Positions 11,647 to 23,254 of a stretch of DNA of 64,000 nucleotides are shown in pieces. This DNA is from Panaeolus papilionaceus (lineage: Eukaryota; Basidiomycota; Agaricomycetes; Agaricales): positions 1,054,001 through 1,118,000 of the forward strand of contig JADNRZ010000004.1 in the NCBI GenBank assembly GCA_015501605.1, in the 5' to 3' direction. The first letter of the stretch is position 1; every line of letters starts with the position of its first letter. A program made the translations under genes and the position numbers. A model generated the notes under the pieces. The model searched no databases. It was not told the DNA's origin and saw only the letters and a list, made by a program, of their open reading frames with translations.

Positions 11647-12148
11647 CTAGTCGTCATCTTCCAACCCGAAATCTTGATGAACTTTTCTTATCGTGGTTTC
11701 TTTAAGTGAAGCCAGCTATTCCGGCCTATTAGCTGAAGCTGTGGATAAATCGCACAAGCGCTTACCCTTCCTATCAATGTCTACAGCACGATTCAAACAT
11801 TAGAATCGACTGGTCAGGCTATTTCATCAGAAATCATCGAGTATATGCACGTACCTGTGTTGCATCCTTCGCCTCGTTATACCTATGAAGGAGCAATATA
11901 TGGCGCTTGACAATTGCCTCTGCATCTTCATCTCGCCTGTCAAAAGACCACATACATGCACTTCAATGCCTTCGAATCTCTTGTGTCCGACATGTGGACC
12001 CATACCCCAACAGTGCTTGAAGCCTGTTGATTTCTATCTGAAGGGCGCGAGCTTTCGCGTCTTGGTTCTGGACAAGGGGTAAACTTATCGCGCAACAAAG
12101 ACCAGAGACGAAGAGATAATGCACCTTTTTCGAAAATCTGGCATACAT
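11647..12148 (-). CDS. Swi5/Sae3-like recombination mediator
   Basis: Five small exons (12125-12148, 12006-12067, 11855-11936, 11766-11780, 11647-11715) join in frame to 83 residues, the usual size for Swi5. The conserved core is seen in order: a coiled coil ARALQIEINRLQALLG, then IVKRHILLLHRYNEAKDATQ, TLIGRLASLKE and the end TTIRKVHQDFGLEDDD. Swi5 with Sfr1 stabilises Rad51/Dmc1 filaments in homologous recombination, in the nucleus. Exon 4 is a 15-nt micro-exon (TLIGR). Exon 1 (MYARFSKK) is the least certain part, because the frame stays open upstream. It converges with the DUF6535 gene. The C-terminal signature makes the family call strong despite the small size. Confidence 0.85.
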
Positions 12149-12894
12149 CAGCACAAGCACTGGAGTTGAAGGAAATGCAGTTCGAGGTGAAATAATGTAG
12201 AAGAGGGAGCAAGACAATTTCAAAGATCAAATGACAGTGGAGCCTTAGCAGGGGAGGTAGAGAAGAGCCTTAATATGATCGACGTGCTGTCAAGTTCCAT
12301 CAAGCTTCGCAGACACTTCACGAGTAAAGGACCATTCGTAGATGAATAGAAAGTACATTTTAGATTATCACAAGACGAACCAAATTAATAGACAGTCCCA
12401 GAGAGAGGATGGAGAGAAACGACAAAATGAAGGATATCAAACGAAGAAAAAGGCGAAATAAAGCTGTAGCTGCAGAAAGTAAATGGGTGATATAGACCAA
12501 AGAGAGAGAGCTTAAATTTACACTGGGAGAACGAAGTGATTAAAACGAATGTAAGGAAAAGAAAGATATGCAAGGGCTTCCTTACTACCAAAACATCATA
12601 AAAAGACGTAGAAAAGAAGGGGGCGTTCATTGTTAAGATTTTCGTGTTTGAAATGAATGTGGGCAGTGTGAGGTTGTCCGCAGAAATGAACGTAAAATGT
12701 CCCAAAATTGAGAGAATAAAAGCCATGGAATCAAAAATCAAAAAGTAGATGAATTGGCACTGATCAATGTGGTGTAAATGGATAGGATAGAATAGAATAA
12801 AAATGCACTGAACAAAGTATAGAAAGGAGGTATCCCGGAGATGTATGAATCAAGCAAGTAAAAAATCATTGAAGGAAATAAGCACCACATGGAA
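12149..12894. other. Downstream region of the LIM gene
   Basis: No exon is supported. The minus strand has a T-rich hydrophobic open frame (12385-12741) that looks like 3' untranslated sequence of the LIM gene rather than a protein. The promoter of the Swi5 gene should lie next to 12148. Confidence 0.5.
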
Positions 12895-15800
12895 TCACCG
12901 CAACCCATTACCCTCATTACCCAGATCGATGAACCGCGTAACTCGCCTCATTGCACGCGAATTCTGTGCCCACCTCTCCTCGTCGTCGGTGGCACTTCCT
13001 GTCTCGCTTCCACTCCTGCTGCCCCATCCGCGATCATCCCGACTATTGTTGCCACCCCGTGTTCGCTTCGACATCCCTCTTGCATGCTGTTCACAAAGCA
13101 TCCGCCCGTCCATCTCCCAGTACTCCTTCAGGCGCACATCACAAGCACGATATCCAGCTCCTCCTCGTCCTTCGTATTCACAGGTCATGTGCTCAGGGTG
13201 ATACCTGTCTCCGGTGTGCGAAACAGCACAGGGACCTTCGATAGGTTGGCCGCAGCGTGCAGCAGAGCAGAGCGAGTCGTTGGCTTCGTGGTAGTGGTAG
13301 GCGCATAAAGGTTTACCGTCATAAACATAGAAAGTCTTGTCAGGGAATGGTTTCTAGAACAATTGTCAATGATCAATAGGCAAATTACAAGAACAATGAG
13401 AGCATACGTGGCAGATATGGCAGTTGAAACAGTCCTTGTGGTACTTGCCCTTGAGTTGACCGTCAGATGATGAAATGGCCTGTTTCTCAATCGGCAGGTT
13501 ACAGCGACGGCACTACAGACACATAAGCAAACGACCAGTTGAAGCTAGTCAAACACTTACTTTGGGGAGATACATATTCTTCCAGCACCTCTCACAAAGA
13601 ACACCGCCACTATCCACAGAGACCCATCTGCCATCATCTACCCTCTTGTCACACTTCAAGCATATCTTGATCTTGGGAACAGCCGTCCGAGGTGTCTTCG
13701 CAGTCGCAGTATTAACTGTGGGAGCCTTTGGTGTTTTATTGCGTGAGCTGTCCAAAGCCTTGTCGCGATCAGCAAGGGGACTAGTGAGAGAGCGTGTAGG
13801 AAGCTTGATGGGTTTACTCTCTGGGCTGACTGGGCTCTGGATAGTATTGCTCCTATAAGGCTTAGACAGACCAGGATTTGCAGTTCTTTCGTCGTCCCGG
13901 TAAGTCCCATTGAGCTTCAGGTTGGTCAGATTGAGAGCAAGGTCTCGTGGATCTTTTCTCCTCGAAGATTCCGAAACACGGGAATTATCAGAGGAATTAG
14001 TATCCATACGCCGAAGATTGCTGCTGTCTGACCCGCCACGCGATCTCTGCGATGCGCTCTTGGACAGAGGGTCGCGCGACACCTCTGGCTCTCGTCTCTC
14101 CCTCTCCATCCTCTCCCATTCTCGGTCCCTCTCCCTCTCCCGCTCTCTCCGGTCCGATGAACCAACGTCATCTCGACCTGCAATAATCCCCGCCCTCTTC
14201 GCACTCCCATTACTGCTCACGCTACCACTCCTCTCATCCCTCCTCGGTCGTCCTCCCGTCACCCCAGGTCCTCCAAGCCTTCCATATTCACTAGGTGGGG
14301 TCTGAGAAAGCCCCAGAGCCTGAGCCACGGCTGACGAATTTGACCTCGACCTCGCAAGTATTTCCTGCCCCCTCCCTCCCCTCACACTCGAAGCTGACGA
14401 ATAAGATGACTCCACTGAGTGATCCCGGTGATGTCCTGGTCGTGGTGTCGCAGCCTTTCCCAATCGTAGGTCCCCACGATGAGACGATGCCTCACTGCCT
14501 CTCTCCGTGCTCCGCTCGTCTCTATCTCTACCGCCGTGCCTGTCTCTGAGGCGGTCTCGACCGATTTCGTGGTCCCGGTCCCGGTCGCTAAGGCCTGACA
14601 CAGAAGAGAAGCCTATGCGACTGGAATCGGCAGAGGCATTCGAGCCAGAGCGCATGGTCCTCGATCCAGGGGGTAATGTCGGGGGGTCATCCCTTCCTTT
14701 CCTCATCTTCGCGAATGCCTCTTCCTCGTCGTTGTCCTCGTAATCAGTTGAATCCGCGTAGGCCAACCCACCGTACTCCGACTCTGAGTCAATAGGTGAT
14801 GGGGGCGACCGTTGTGGTTTAGGTTCCGGACGTCTTCTGGCTGATGCTGAAGTGTACGCCGATGCGCTGGTGCTCGAGCTCAGTGATCTTGCCACAGCAG
14901 GATTGTAGAGTGATGGCTCCTGCGCTTCTCTCCCTCGCGACAGGCTTGAAGTGTTCCCTCGCGATCTATCGATAGATCTATTGCTGTTACTCCTAGAGTT
15001 TGAAGAGCTACTCTGCTCCGTGGTATCATAGGCATTAGATGCGTTGGGTATCTTGTTCTTAAACTTTTCAAAAAATGGCAAGCGACCAGAAAGGGGTGAT
15101 AAGGCGGACATTATGCCACCTGGACTGCTGCTGGTATCTTTGGTATCTGAAGTGTTGTCACTTGGGGAATTTATCTCCGGGGTAGGAATAGTCGCAGTTA
15201 GCTTTGGTTTGGTAGATGAAAGAGATTGTGTTGGTGCTGATGAAAGGCCGGTTGATGGTGATGATAGTCCGGTTGATGGTGACGGGGTTCTTAAGATTTT
15301 GGGCGGTAAAGGCTGTGACATAAATTCCGTTTGCGGAAGTGGGGATGATGGTCCTGGTGAGTGAGAAGAATATCCTGAACCTGCAGACAATGGCGGTGTT
15401 TCTGTGGCTACATTCAACAAATCAGCAGCTAATCACAAGCAGGGAGGGATGAGTGGGGAAACGGGATAGATAACGACATCAATGTCAACAAAAAAAAACT
15501 TACATCGTGATGCAGCGTCAATATCCAAAAATTGAGGTGCGCCTGGTCTGCCTGCATAAAATGGCTGAGGCGGGTAGGGAGGGAAACCGGTAGCAGGAGG
15601 CGGTCGGAAAGGACCTTGTTGTACAAGCATAGCGGCTCTTGCAGCAGCAGCAAACCCACGCCTGCCGACACCAGCCATTCCAGCAGCGCCACCTGATTTT
15701 GTGTCAATACCGCGTTCTGCAGGAGGAACACATGCTTGATCTGGTGGTATGGGACTTTCATTAGGGGAGCCGATAATGCTTCCCGGGCCAATAGGAATGG

Positions 15801-16767
15801 GAGGACGAGGGCCAGGATCCATAGCATGAGGAGGGGGCATGACAGATGGTGGAGGTGCGCCCCTGTTATTCGGAGGAGGAAGGGGAGTACCTGGAGGACC
15901 GGGACGAGGAGGGAAATTTATGCCTGGAGGTTGAGGAGGGGGTGGACCATTATTGTATGTCATCGTCGGTGGTGGTGGAGGGCCTCGCGAAAGGTTATTA
16001 GGAGGTGGAGGGCCAGGTGTTCCGTTACGCATCGGTGGGCCTGGGGTACCATTTCGCGGCGGAGGACCAGGTGTGCCATTTCGCATAGGTGGACCTGGTG
16101 TACCCATACGCGATGGTGGGTTTGGGGGCATTGGATTGGAAGGTGGAGGTCCTCTTGGGGGGTTAGAAAGCGGGGTACCAGTCCGGGGAGGACCATTTGG
16201 CGGAATATCGGAAATGGAAGGTCTCGCGTTGGGTGGTGCTTGAATTGTCGAACCAGGAGTAGCATTCGAAAGTGTACGAGCGCGTGCAGGATCTGCCAGA
16301 GGTTTCGGAGCGCTAAATGACATATTGTTCTCCGATTCCGAGCGAGCCAGTGGACTTGACTTGAAACTTTGAGCAGTTGGTGATTTAGGAGCATTAAGAC
16401 CAATATTCTGTCGTAGTCTTGCACTAGCAGAAGAAGGAAACCGTTGATGTTGAGATGAATCTGAAGTCTTTGGAGGTGATTGAGCAGGCGAAGACACGAC
16501 CGAATTGGAGTTGGCAACACGACCCTGAAGACGGTCTGGCAGCAATGAGGTCGCTGCTGCCGGTGACATGGATGGTTTCTGAATTTCTGGTACTGGCGGG
16601 GCTGGTTTACATGTGTGTTCTCCAAGCTCTGTTAAAGGTACTGGTTGGTGACAAGTTGAACATTTCACCGACGGTAAACTTTGGGAAATCCTGCCCTTCT
16701 GTGGTTGTGGTTGAGACGACGACGACGATGAGGATGGAGAAAGAGGAGATAGTAAAGAGGCAATCAT
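12895..16767 (-). CDS. LIM-domain protein, paxillin/Pxl1-like
   Basis: A protein of roughly 1,200 residues in several exons. The N-terminal exon (16767 to about 15504) starts with a Ser-rich stretch, a small Cys/His cluster KCSTCHQPVPLTELGEHTC, and then a long Pro-rich region with repeated NGTPGPP units. The second large exon (from about 15413 to 13562) is Ser/Arg-rich and disordered. The C-terminus carries LIM zinc fingers: CLKCDKRVDDGRW...CERCW, then CRRCNLPI...HKDCFNCHICH, then CSAARCGQPI...HPEHMTC...CEQH. The arrangement (disordered proline-rich N-terminus, C-terminal LIM tandem) matches fungal paxillin-like proteins that act at the cytokinetic ring and sites of polarised growth, recruiting actin regulators. 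The stop at 12895 ends the peptide DLGNEGNGLR. The exact number of small internal introns was not fixed everywhere. Confidence 0.82.
16015..16130 (-). repeat. Tandem coding repeats (NGTPGPP units)
   Basis: Inside the LIM gene, four near-identical units of about 27-30 bp encode PPMRNGTPG / PPPRNGTPG. The units keep the reading frame, so length changes would alter only the proline-rich linker. Confidence 0.75.
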
Positions 16768-18156
16768 TCGAGTGAACGACCAGCGCCAGAGTTAAAGAAC
16801 GTGAATCCAAAGAGCGGAATGGAATTGGTCACAATCCAAAAACAAAAGCAATTCGAATTCGCCTCCCAAAACAATTTCATGCTCAGCTACTTTATTTTCT
16901 CACTACACAATTTCAATTCATAAACTATCCTTTTTAGTTTCAATTTTATGACAATGTACATGGTATTAGTATTGACTTCACGTAACAGGGGCCGTCATCC
17001 TAGAATATACAAACTTTTGACAGTTTCTTTTCATTTCAGAAAAAAAGTATTCAGCTGACCTCGCAACCTTATTCTTTTATCACTCGTATCGAAAGCCCTG
17101 TATCAGCCGCAGCATTAGACGATCAACCAAATAGTTCACAAGGTGGAGTTGCTATTATTGGTCGATATTCAATGGTCACCATGTTCATTAATACTCACAT
17201 TCTCCCTGTCCATTGCTTATCATCTGGTTTATTTCTGTCAAGTCATGGGAACAACCGACCTGTGATCCATGCCAACCACTGGTTTCTTCTCCGCTTCGAT
17301 CTTGTAGTTGACTATCTGCCTAGAAAACACAAGCACCACTCGGGTACCAACTTTAAACATCCATCACATGCCCGCCGTTGTCCGCATAATTTCCACAATT
17401 TCAATTTCAATCCAATCCCCAAACCTTACCGCAATTCAAAGACGGCCCTTTACTTTGTCTAGTCCAGCCAACTTCAAGCAGGTAAAGCTCCGTCGTTCCG
17501 AGACAGTAGCATGCGTCATGACAGTTCCATGACGTCCCGAGAACACTGAAGCGGAACATATCTGCACCGATGGGAACGTCCATCGCTTTGCTTCTCAACA
17601 AAACGAAGACCTGTCTGTGGGATGTGTGTTCTCCACATTGAGTCCCCGAGAGAACTTCTAGGTTTGATCCATGCCTGCGACTTCTCCGAGCTTCTCTTCC
17701 CTGCACTCATTGCCGCGGGAGCGGGTCCTTTGGTCGCTTTTGCCACATAACCTGCGACATGGCTTCTCTGCGTCCAAGAGGTCTTGAAAACATACACAAG
17801 GGTACTTGGCAAAAGGCAAACCCACAACTGGCGCCTTCCACATTTCTCAAGACACCAAACATCTATGACGCAGAACATCATCGTTTCTTATTACAGGACC
17901 ACTCTGAAAGAGGCCTGCAATATGTTGCAGTACATGCTTGAAAGTGATGGGTTGGTTTCTTGATTTATTCTTCACGTCTGAAGAGATACAAATCCTCTTA
18001 TTGTCCGTGCCGTAGTACCCAAAACAATGTTCGCTGTATAGTGAATTATACACGCCCTTCATGTGGCATCGCAAGCAAGTATTTATTCGGGAGAGAACAT
18101 AGGAAGGTTCGACGAAGTGGCACCTGCGACCAAAAGAAAGCGGCGATTGTAATGCT
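16768..18156. other. Intergenic region, no supported gene
   Basis: About 1.4 kb between the LIM promoter and the 3' end of the inverted DUF6535 pseudogene. Several 60-120 codon frames exist on both strands, but none shows a domain, a biased composition or consistent splice joins. Confidence 0.45.
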
Positions 18157-20275
18157 CTAGTATGTTTCCTGTAGTCCAGAAAGCCATGTTACTCTAACGT
18201 ATTTATCGTCGAGCTTGTATTTTTGCATAAGGGTGCCCGTCTCTGTTTTTCAGAAAACCCAAAGCCGAACGAGCAACATAAAACTCTCCCGTCAACAGTA
18301 ATAAAGAAATCCAGACAAACCAGAAATTTTGGATTCTGAAAAATTGTATCCCAAAAGCCCGCATCGGTGACACCAGCAACAATTCCATTAAGTTATACAG
18401 GACAATGGCATCATCCCCTGCATCCCATGAAGTAGGCAGTTGGAACGCCAGAGATATACCTTCATCCAGCGCAATAACCGTTAAACCATCCCATTCAACC
18501 TGGAGTATCGACCAGAAAGTATCCCACGAAACCAAGTCTTTGCGGCGCTGTTTGATGAGAGAGCATTGCAACTACCATAGGTGTTGTCTATGAACCTTTG
18601 ATATGCATTGTCGACCTATTCACGAGGGTTTTTCGGTCAGCAACGGCAAGGAAAGCACAAAATTGGGCCATCTCACCCGAAATTGAGAAAGCATAGGCGG
18701 AGGGTTGGCGAAGATACTTGTCAAAAATTTCAAGAGAAGGAACTGCTTCTATTTCAGCCCTGCACCTCAAATAGCACTCCGCATAGTGAGAGAGGAACGC
18801 CGTAGCGCAGTGGAAAGCAGCTCCTCCTGAAACTTAGGCGCCTTTATCTCTCCAATATCGTGCCAAAATTCATCTGGAAAAAAAATCCAAATCTTTCAGC
18901 ACCATTTTCATGTCTGTGGGCTCTTTCAGTTTCTTGAAACAATTATATGCAGCCCAAAGTGGTTCAGCGCTGTTGTTGAAGTTTTGAAAAACCCAGGGAA
19001 ACTGGGGTCCATGTCCTGAATAACGGAGGTCCATCGTGTTGCACGACATCGGTCCAACCGTGAAAAGGTGTTGGGCGAGCTCCCAAAATGTCTGACGTTC
19101 CATAACAATCCCAGTGAACCTTATTGGTGCACCAAAGGATCATGTGAAGCATCCAATAAGCACCCTTGAGAAAGATCAATGACTGGGGGGATCGGTATGC
19201 GCAGACTGGCTTATGGTCAGCCCACCATGTTCCCAACAAGATCAAAGATGGAAGGACGATGGTGAGAGCGAGGACGAGGATGACATAGGCAACGAAGACG
19301 CAGACGACGGTAGATAATTGGGGTATAGGAAATGGAGAAAGTCGACCAGACCCGCGAAAAAAACAACCAACCCAAACTGGGGCAAGACGGGGAGTGCTGA
19401 AACAATTTCAAGGACCTTCCACTTCATCAACGCGGCGTATTTGAACTGATGAAGCATCATGAGTTCTTGACATGTGAGGGTTCCTGCTTGGGATACGACC
19501 TGGTCCACTGCATTACAAGTATCCCGAAATGCTGTAGCCAGCGAAACGACTAGGCTGAGGAATAAAAAGGAGTTAATCCAAAAAGCATGCGTGAGGACTG
19601 GTCGAAGAGCTGGCTGAAGGGTCGTCGCTGGAAGCGGGCCTTGCAAACTGGATCCATTAGTCGCCAGGTGGGAGGCTATGTGCGCGTGGAATAATGCCGA
19701 CGTCGTAGCGGGATCCTCTTGCAATAGCTTTTGGGTTTCTATCACGGATGCGGCAAATATTGCTGAGAATAATCCAGCCTTTACCACAGCCAAAAAAAGT
19801 CAGCTCTCAGAAGACCTAAGCCAGCCAGGTGGTGACTTACCAAGATCAAAGGTTCTGAATTTCGTCCATCTAGGCATTGCATCCAGTATCATCGCGATCT
19901 TTCACAAAACCATACACCTTCTCCCAGGGGTCCCCATCGACTTGTGAGTAGGGCACTGCGTAAGGTCTCCACATTTGAAAGTTTTATCTCCCAGCCAGAT
20001 CGGCTTTTCAGAGTGATTCTCTTTCGGCCCCTCTCTCAACGACATGTTCTCAGTCGCTGACTTCTGCGGTCCTGAGAAGGAAGCTGTACGAGAGGCGGAT
20101 CGCATTGGTTGTTCGCCTTCGTGAGGAGTTTGAACCCTAGGTTCCAAGTCAATGCCTTCAGTTGGTGAATCAGAGATTCAGAGCTGACGACAACTTGTGC
20201 AAGCTACAATGGAAAATAAGGCACGATCAGTTAGATTTAACCACCACGAAACTTGTTGCGTACCCCAATGTCCAT
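18157..20275 (-). pseudogene. DUF6535 pseudogene, inverted copy
   Basis: Reads as a DUF6535 gene from ATG at 20275 (first exon MDIG, like the other copies' tiny first exons) to the tail KYKLDDKY and a stop at 18157. Homology is clear: KPIWLGDKTFKCGD, VDGDPWEKVY, a second exon AGLFSAIFAASVIETQKLLQEDP, and membrane segments. It is broken by at least: a 1-nt loss near 19965, an amber stop (tryptophan codon TGG to TAG) at 19870-19872, a 1-nt loss near 19850, a 2-nt loss near 19527 and a compensating 1-nt loss near 19485, a 1-nt loss near 19318, and another shift near the 3' end at about 18230. Intron 2 sits at the same place as in the two plus-strand copies. It cannot make the full protein and looks long decayed. 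Confidence 0.85.
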
Positions 20276-20863
20276 GATTCCTGTGTAAGAGTTGGACGGT
20301 TCTAAGGAATTTCACTCAGGCACTGAATATACGCAGTTGGGCGGTGGTGACAGCTAAAATGCACATAATATCTAATTATAACCTACACATTTCACGATGT
20401 CCTGGTTTCTAATACGTGCCTTAGATCGATATTAAATGTAAAGGTAACATTTTGGGGTACAAGTTCCCAAGACATCAGGATATGATGGGGCCCGGGGAAG
20501 GAGTCATGGAGTTGTGGAAGTGGTAAGGAGATTCCTTGCTTTGGGATCACAAGCGCGCAAATCTCGCCGTTCTAAACAGGCAACACACTCTAGTCTGCGT
20601 CTCTGCTTGATCCTTCTCCTCAACACTCATGACAAATACTCATCACAGTTGTTTAATAATATATATGTATCATACTGGGAGAAACTGACGACAGTCGTGT
20701 GATATTCACTATTCTTAGTCTTGATTTCTGTGCAGTTTCTGTGCAGTTTGGCTGTCAATGCCAACTCTCGGAGGAGAGGACCTGCCGCTCATGATGAGCT
20801 ACAATGGCATATTTTACCTCGCCTGGCATACGGGTTGGAAGTATCTAGCTTTGAACAAGAACC
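20276..20863. other. Region between the two divergent DUF6535 copies
   Basis: About 590 bp between head-to-head pseudogenes; it presumably held both promoters. No exon, terminal repeat or other element is supported here. Confidence 0.5.
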
Positions 20864-22333
20864 ATGAACATTGAGGTACGAAAAAATATTGCAAACCATT
20901 GCTCTTGTACTCATCTTACCCTTCATAAGCTTGAACAAGTTTGTATTGACTCGTATTCATTCGAGGCTGGCCCAAAGGTCCCCAAGGATAAAGCATCCTC
21001 CAACGAGGACCAATCACTACCCTCAGCTTCTGGGCTATCAACATGTCCCAAGACAGGGTCAGGAACCGCCTCTTCTAAAGAGGAGGAACGCCCTATGCAA
21101 CCGACTTGGTTTGGAGATCAGACCTTTAAATGTGGTGACCCCTACAAAGCACCCTGCCCGCAGGTCGATGGGGACCCATGGGAGAAGGTGTATCGTACTG
21201 TGAAAGAGCACGACGACACCATGTGCAATGCCTGGATGGATGAAATTCAGAACCTATTGATCTTAGTAAGGCTGGTCCCGGTTGCGTTGCCCAACGGTTG
21301 ATTAATTCATATCATCACTGCAAGGCTGGTTTATTCTCAGGTATCGTCACCGCATTTGTTATCGAGACGCAGAAGCTGCTGCAAGAGGACCCCACCACGA
21401 CATCTGCGCTGTTCCTCGCGCATATCGCCTCCCAACTCGCCGCTAATTCAAGTTCGCAAGTCCACGACTCTCCAGCCTCTCGACAACAAGTCTTTAGCCC
21501 ATGCGTTTCGCATCAACGCCTTATTTTTCCTCAGCCTCGTTGTTTCACTATCCACAGCATTGTTCGGAATACTTGTCCTGCAATGGATAAGGTCGTATCG
21601 CAAGCAAGAGACGCTCTCCTACCCAGACCTTTTGGGTCTGCGTCAGTGTCGCTACGAAGGGTTGATGACGTGGAAGGTTCCCCAAATTGTTTCGGTTCTC
21701 CCTATCCTCCTTCAATTTGGGTTGGTTGTTTTCTTTACAGGTCTTGTCGACTTTCTCCATTTCTTGTATCCTAAACTATCTATCGTCATCGGCGTCTTTG
21801 TTGGCCTCGTTATCCTCATCCTCGTCCTCACCACTATCCTTCCATCTTTAATTTTGCTGGAAAAAATCGACGATTGGAATAATGCTTACTCGCGCTGGTT
21901 GAACCGATGCAGGCTCTGTGCGTACCAGTCTCCCCAGGCCTGGGTTTTCCTCCAAAGTGTCTGTTGGATATTGCAGAACATAATTTGTCGGCTCCTCGCG
22001 TGGTGGAATTCTCTCCCATTTCTGACATGCAGCCAATCTGCATCTTGGTACTTCAAATTTCAAATTTTGGCAGCGTTCAGGTCTTATAGTGATTGGACGG
22101 ACCTAGTGAAACAACGGGATTTTAGCACCTGGACTCCCTATGCTCTCTCATGGGTATTCCAGGCAAACGCTAGCAACACTCCAGGACCATTCTGGGCAGC
22201 ATATCATTGCTTCAAGAGCCTTGGATCCACGGAAGGGATGATGTTAACTCTGCATGATTTAGCTAACTCGGGCATATTCGCGCTGAGATATCGTGAGTAT
22301 TGGATCGGTGACCAGCTTCCCTCGGGACAAATA

Positions 22334-22359
22334 CAGTTGACTATCTCATAATGCATACG
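22334..22359 (+). repeat. Left terminal inverted repeat
   Basis: 26 bp, perfect reverse complement of 23229-23254. It starts with CAGT directly after a TA. Confidence 0.93.
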
Positions 22360-22360
22360 A

Positions 22361-22402
22361 TTCCGCAAGGGATTTTCTGATGCAGGACGAGATTTATGCA
22401 TG
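22361..22402 (+). repeat. Subterminal direct repeat, left copy
   Basis: About 42 bp starting TTCCGCAAGG and containing TGATGCAGGAC and TTTATGCA. It matches 23181-23223 in the same orientation with several mismatches. It may be a transposase-binding site. Confidence 0.7.
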
Positions 22403-22554
22403 TTGACACTTGACGCAGGGTGGGACTTACTTGCCATATTTAGAGAACCCCTGTACTGTCGCTATCAAGTGGCGCATGGCATAGTAGTACTCAGATAATC
22501 AGAGTCAATAAAATTTCTAAACTCTATGTATGAGATGTGGAAGGCTTAAAGTAA

Positions 22555-22944
22555 TTATCTATGTGTGACTGAGAAGCATTTTTGGTCAAAGGCATTTGCG
22601 GTTGCAGTTGCTCTTTGCTCAAGAGCAGCTCGGTTCTTCATGTTTCGAGATAGGGTTGACTGATCGAAAATGAGCGCACCTTCCCGCCTGTTCTTAAAAT
22701 ATTCCACAATCTCCCTTTGTGGAACTTTCCCTCCTCTCCTCTTCGTCTCAGCATCAATCCATCCAAAAACAACCAACCAGTCTCCAAGAGTAAGGTTCTC
22801 CTTAGTGTTGGCAGCATGGACTGGGGGCTTGGCAGATGTGCGTGGCTGGTTGGTCAATGAAGCTGTTTTTGATGAATCCTTGGGCTTTCGGTTGTATGGC
22901 TTAGTAGGATTGGGACGTGGTTTACGGGTTGGCTCAGGGGGCAT
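22555..22944 (-). CDS. Truncated pogo-type transposase N-terminus
   Basis: An open frame of 129 residues inside the transposon, from the ATG at 22944. After a basic Pro/Lys/Arg/Thr-rich leader it has a helix-turn-helix-like block: LTLGDWLVVFGWIDAETKRR, VPQREIVEYFKNRREG and DQSTLSRNMKNRAAL. This resembles the pipsqueak/CENP-B-type DNA-binding start of pogo transposases. The CENP-B second half and the DDE catalytic domain are missing. It might bind the element's own ends, or it may simply be debris. Confidence 0.6.
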   Translation of the reverse strand: MPPEPTRKPRPNPTKPYNRKPKDSSKTASLTNQPRTSAKPPVHAANTKENLTLGDWLVVFGWIDAETKRRGGKVPQREIVEYFKNRREGALIFDQSTLSRNMKNRAALEQRATATANAFDQKCFSVTHR

Positions 22945-23180
22945 GTTTGTTGACTCAAAAATGTGAACTAAGCACCTTAATTTATGCAATAATATTATTT
23001 CCATGCTGTTCAAAGGTTTTCTGTGGCAGCATACCCCTAAATACACTCGGAAATATCACTAAATTTCATCAAATATTCGTTGAGCCCCTGACATCCCATG
23101 ATGTCATCATGCATAAATGGGCCCTGAGGCTTATGCATTATGCAATATGCATTATGTAGGGGGTTTCTCTATGTCCCGTG

Positions 23181-23223
23181 TTCCGCAGAGCCAGATTTTG
23201 ATGCAGGACCGGGTTTATGCACG
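23181..23223 (+). repeat. Subterminal direct repeat, right copy
   Basis: Partner of 22361-22402 in the same orientation, starting TTCCGCAGAG and containing TGATGCAGGAC and TTTATGCA. Confidence 0.7.
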
Positions 23224-23228
23224 AGGAC

Positions 23229-23254
23229 CGTATGCATTATGAGATAGTCAACTG
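23229..23254 (-). repeat. Right terminal inverted repeat
   Basis: 26 bp, perfect reverse complement of 22334-22359, followed by the second TA of the target duplication. Confidence 0.93.

Larger units (their letters stand above)
22334..23254 (-). mobile_element. Non-autonomous pogo/Tc1-mariner-like transposon, 921 bp
   Basis: Perfect 26-bp terminal inverted repeats (22334-22359 and 23229-23254) begin CAGTTGACTATC and are flanked by a TA dinucleotide on each side (22332-22333 and 23255-23256), as expected for the Tc1/mariner superfamily. The only coding capacity is the 130-codon frame at 22555-22944. That is far too short for a DDE transposase, so the element could move only with help. The identical terminal repeats suggest a fairly recent insertion. 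It sits inside an exon of a DUF6535 gene. Confidence 0.88.

Noticed and set aside
12385..12741. 118-codon hydrophobic minus-strand frame
   Set aside because: Composition reflects a T-rich untranslated region; no start context, no homology-like pattern.
13910..14549. Open frames antisense to the LIM gene
   Set aside because: They are shadows of the Ser/Arg-rich coding region; the opposite strand has the domain-bearing protein.
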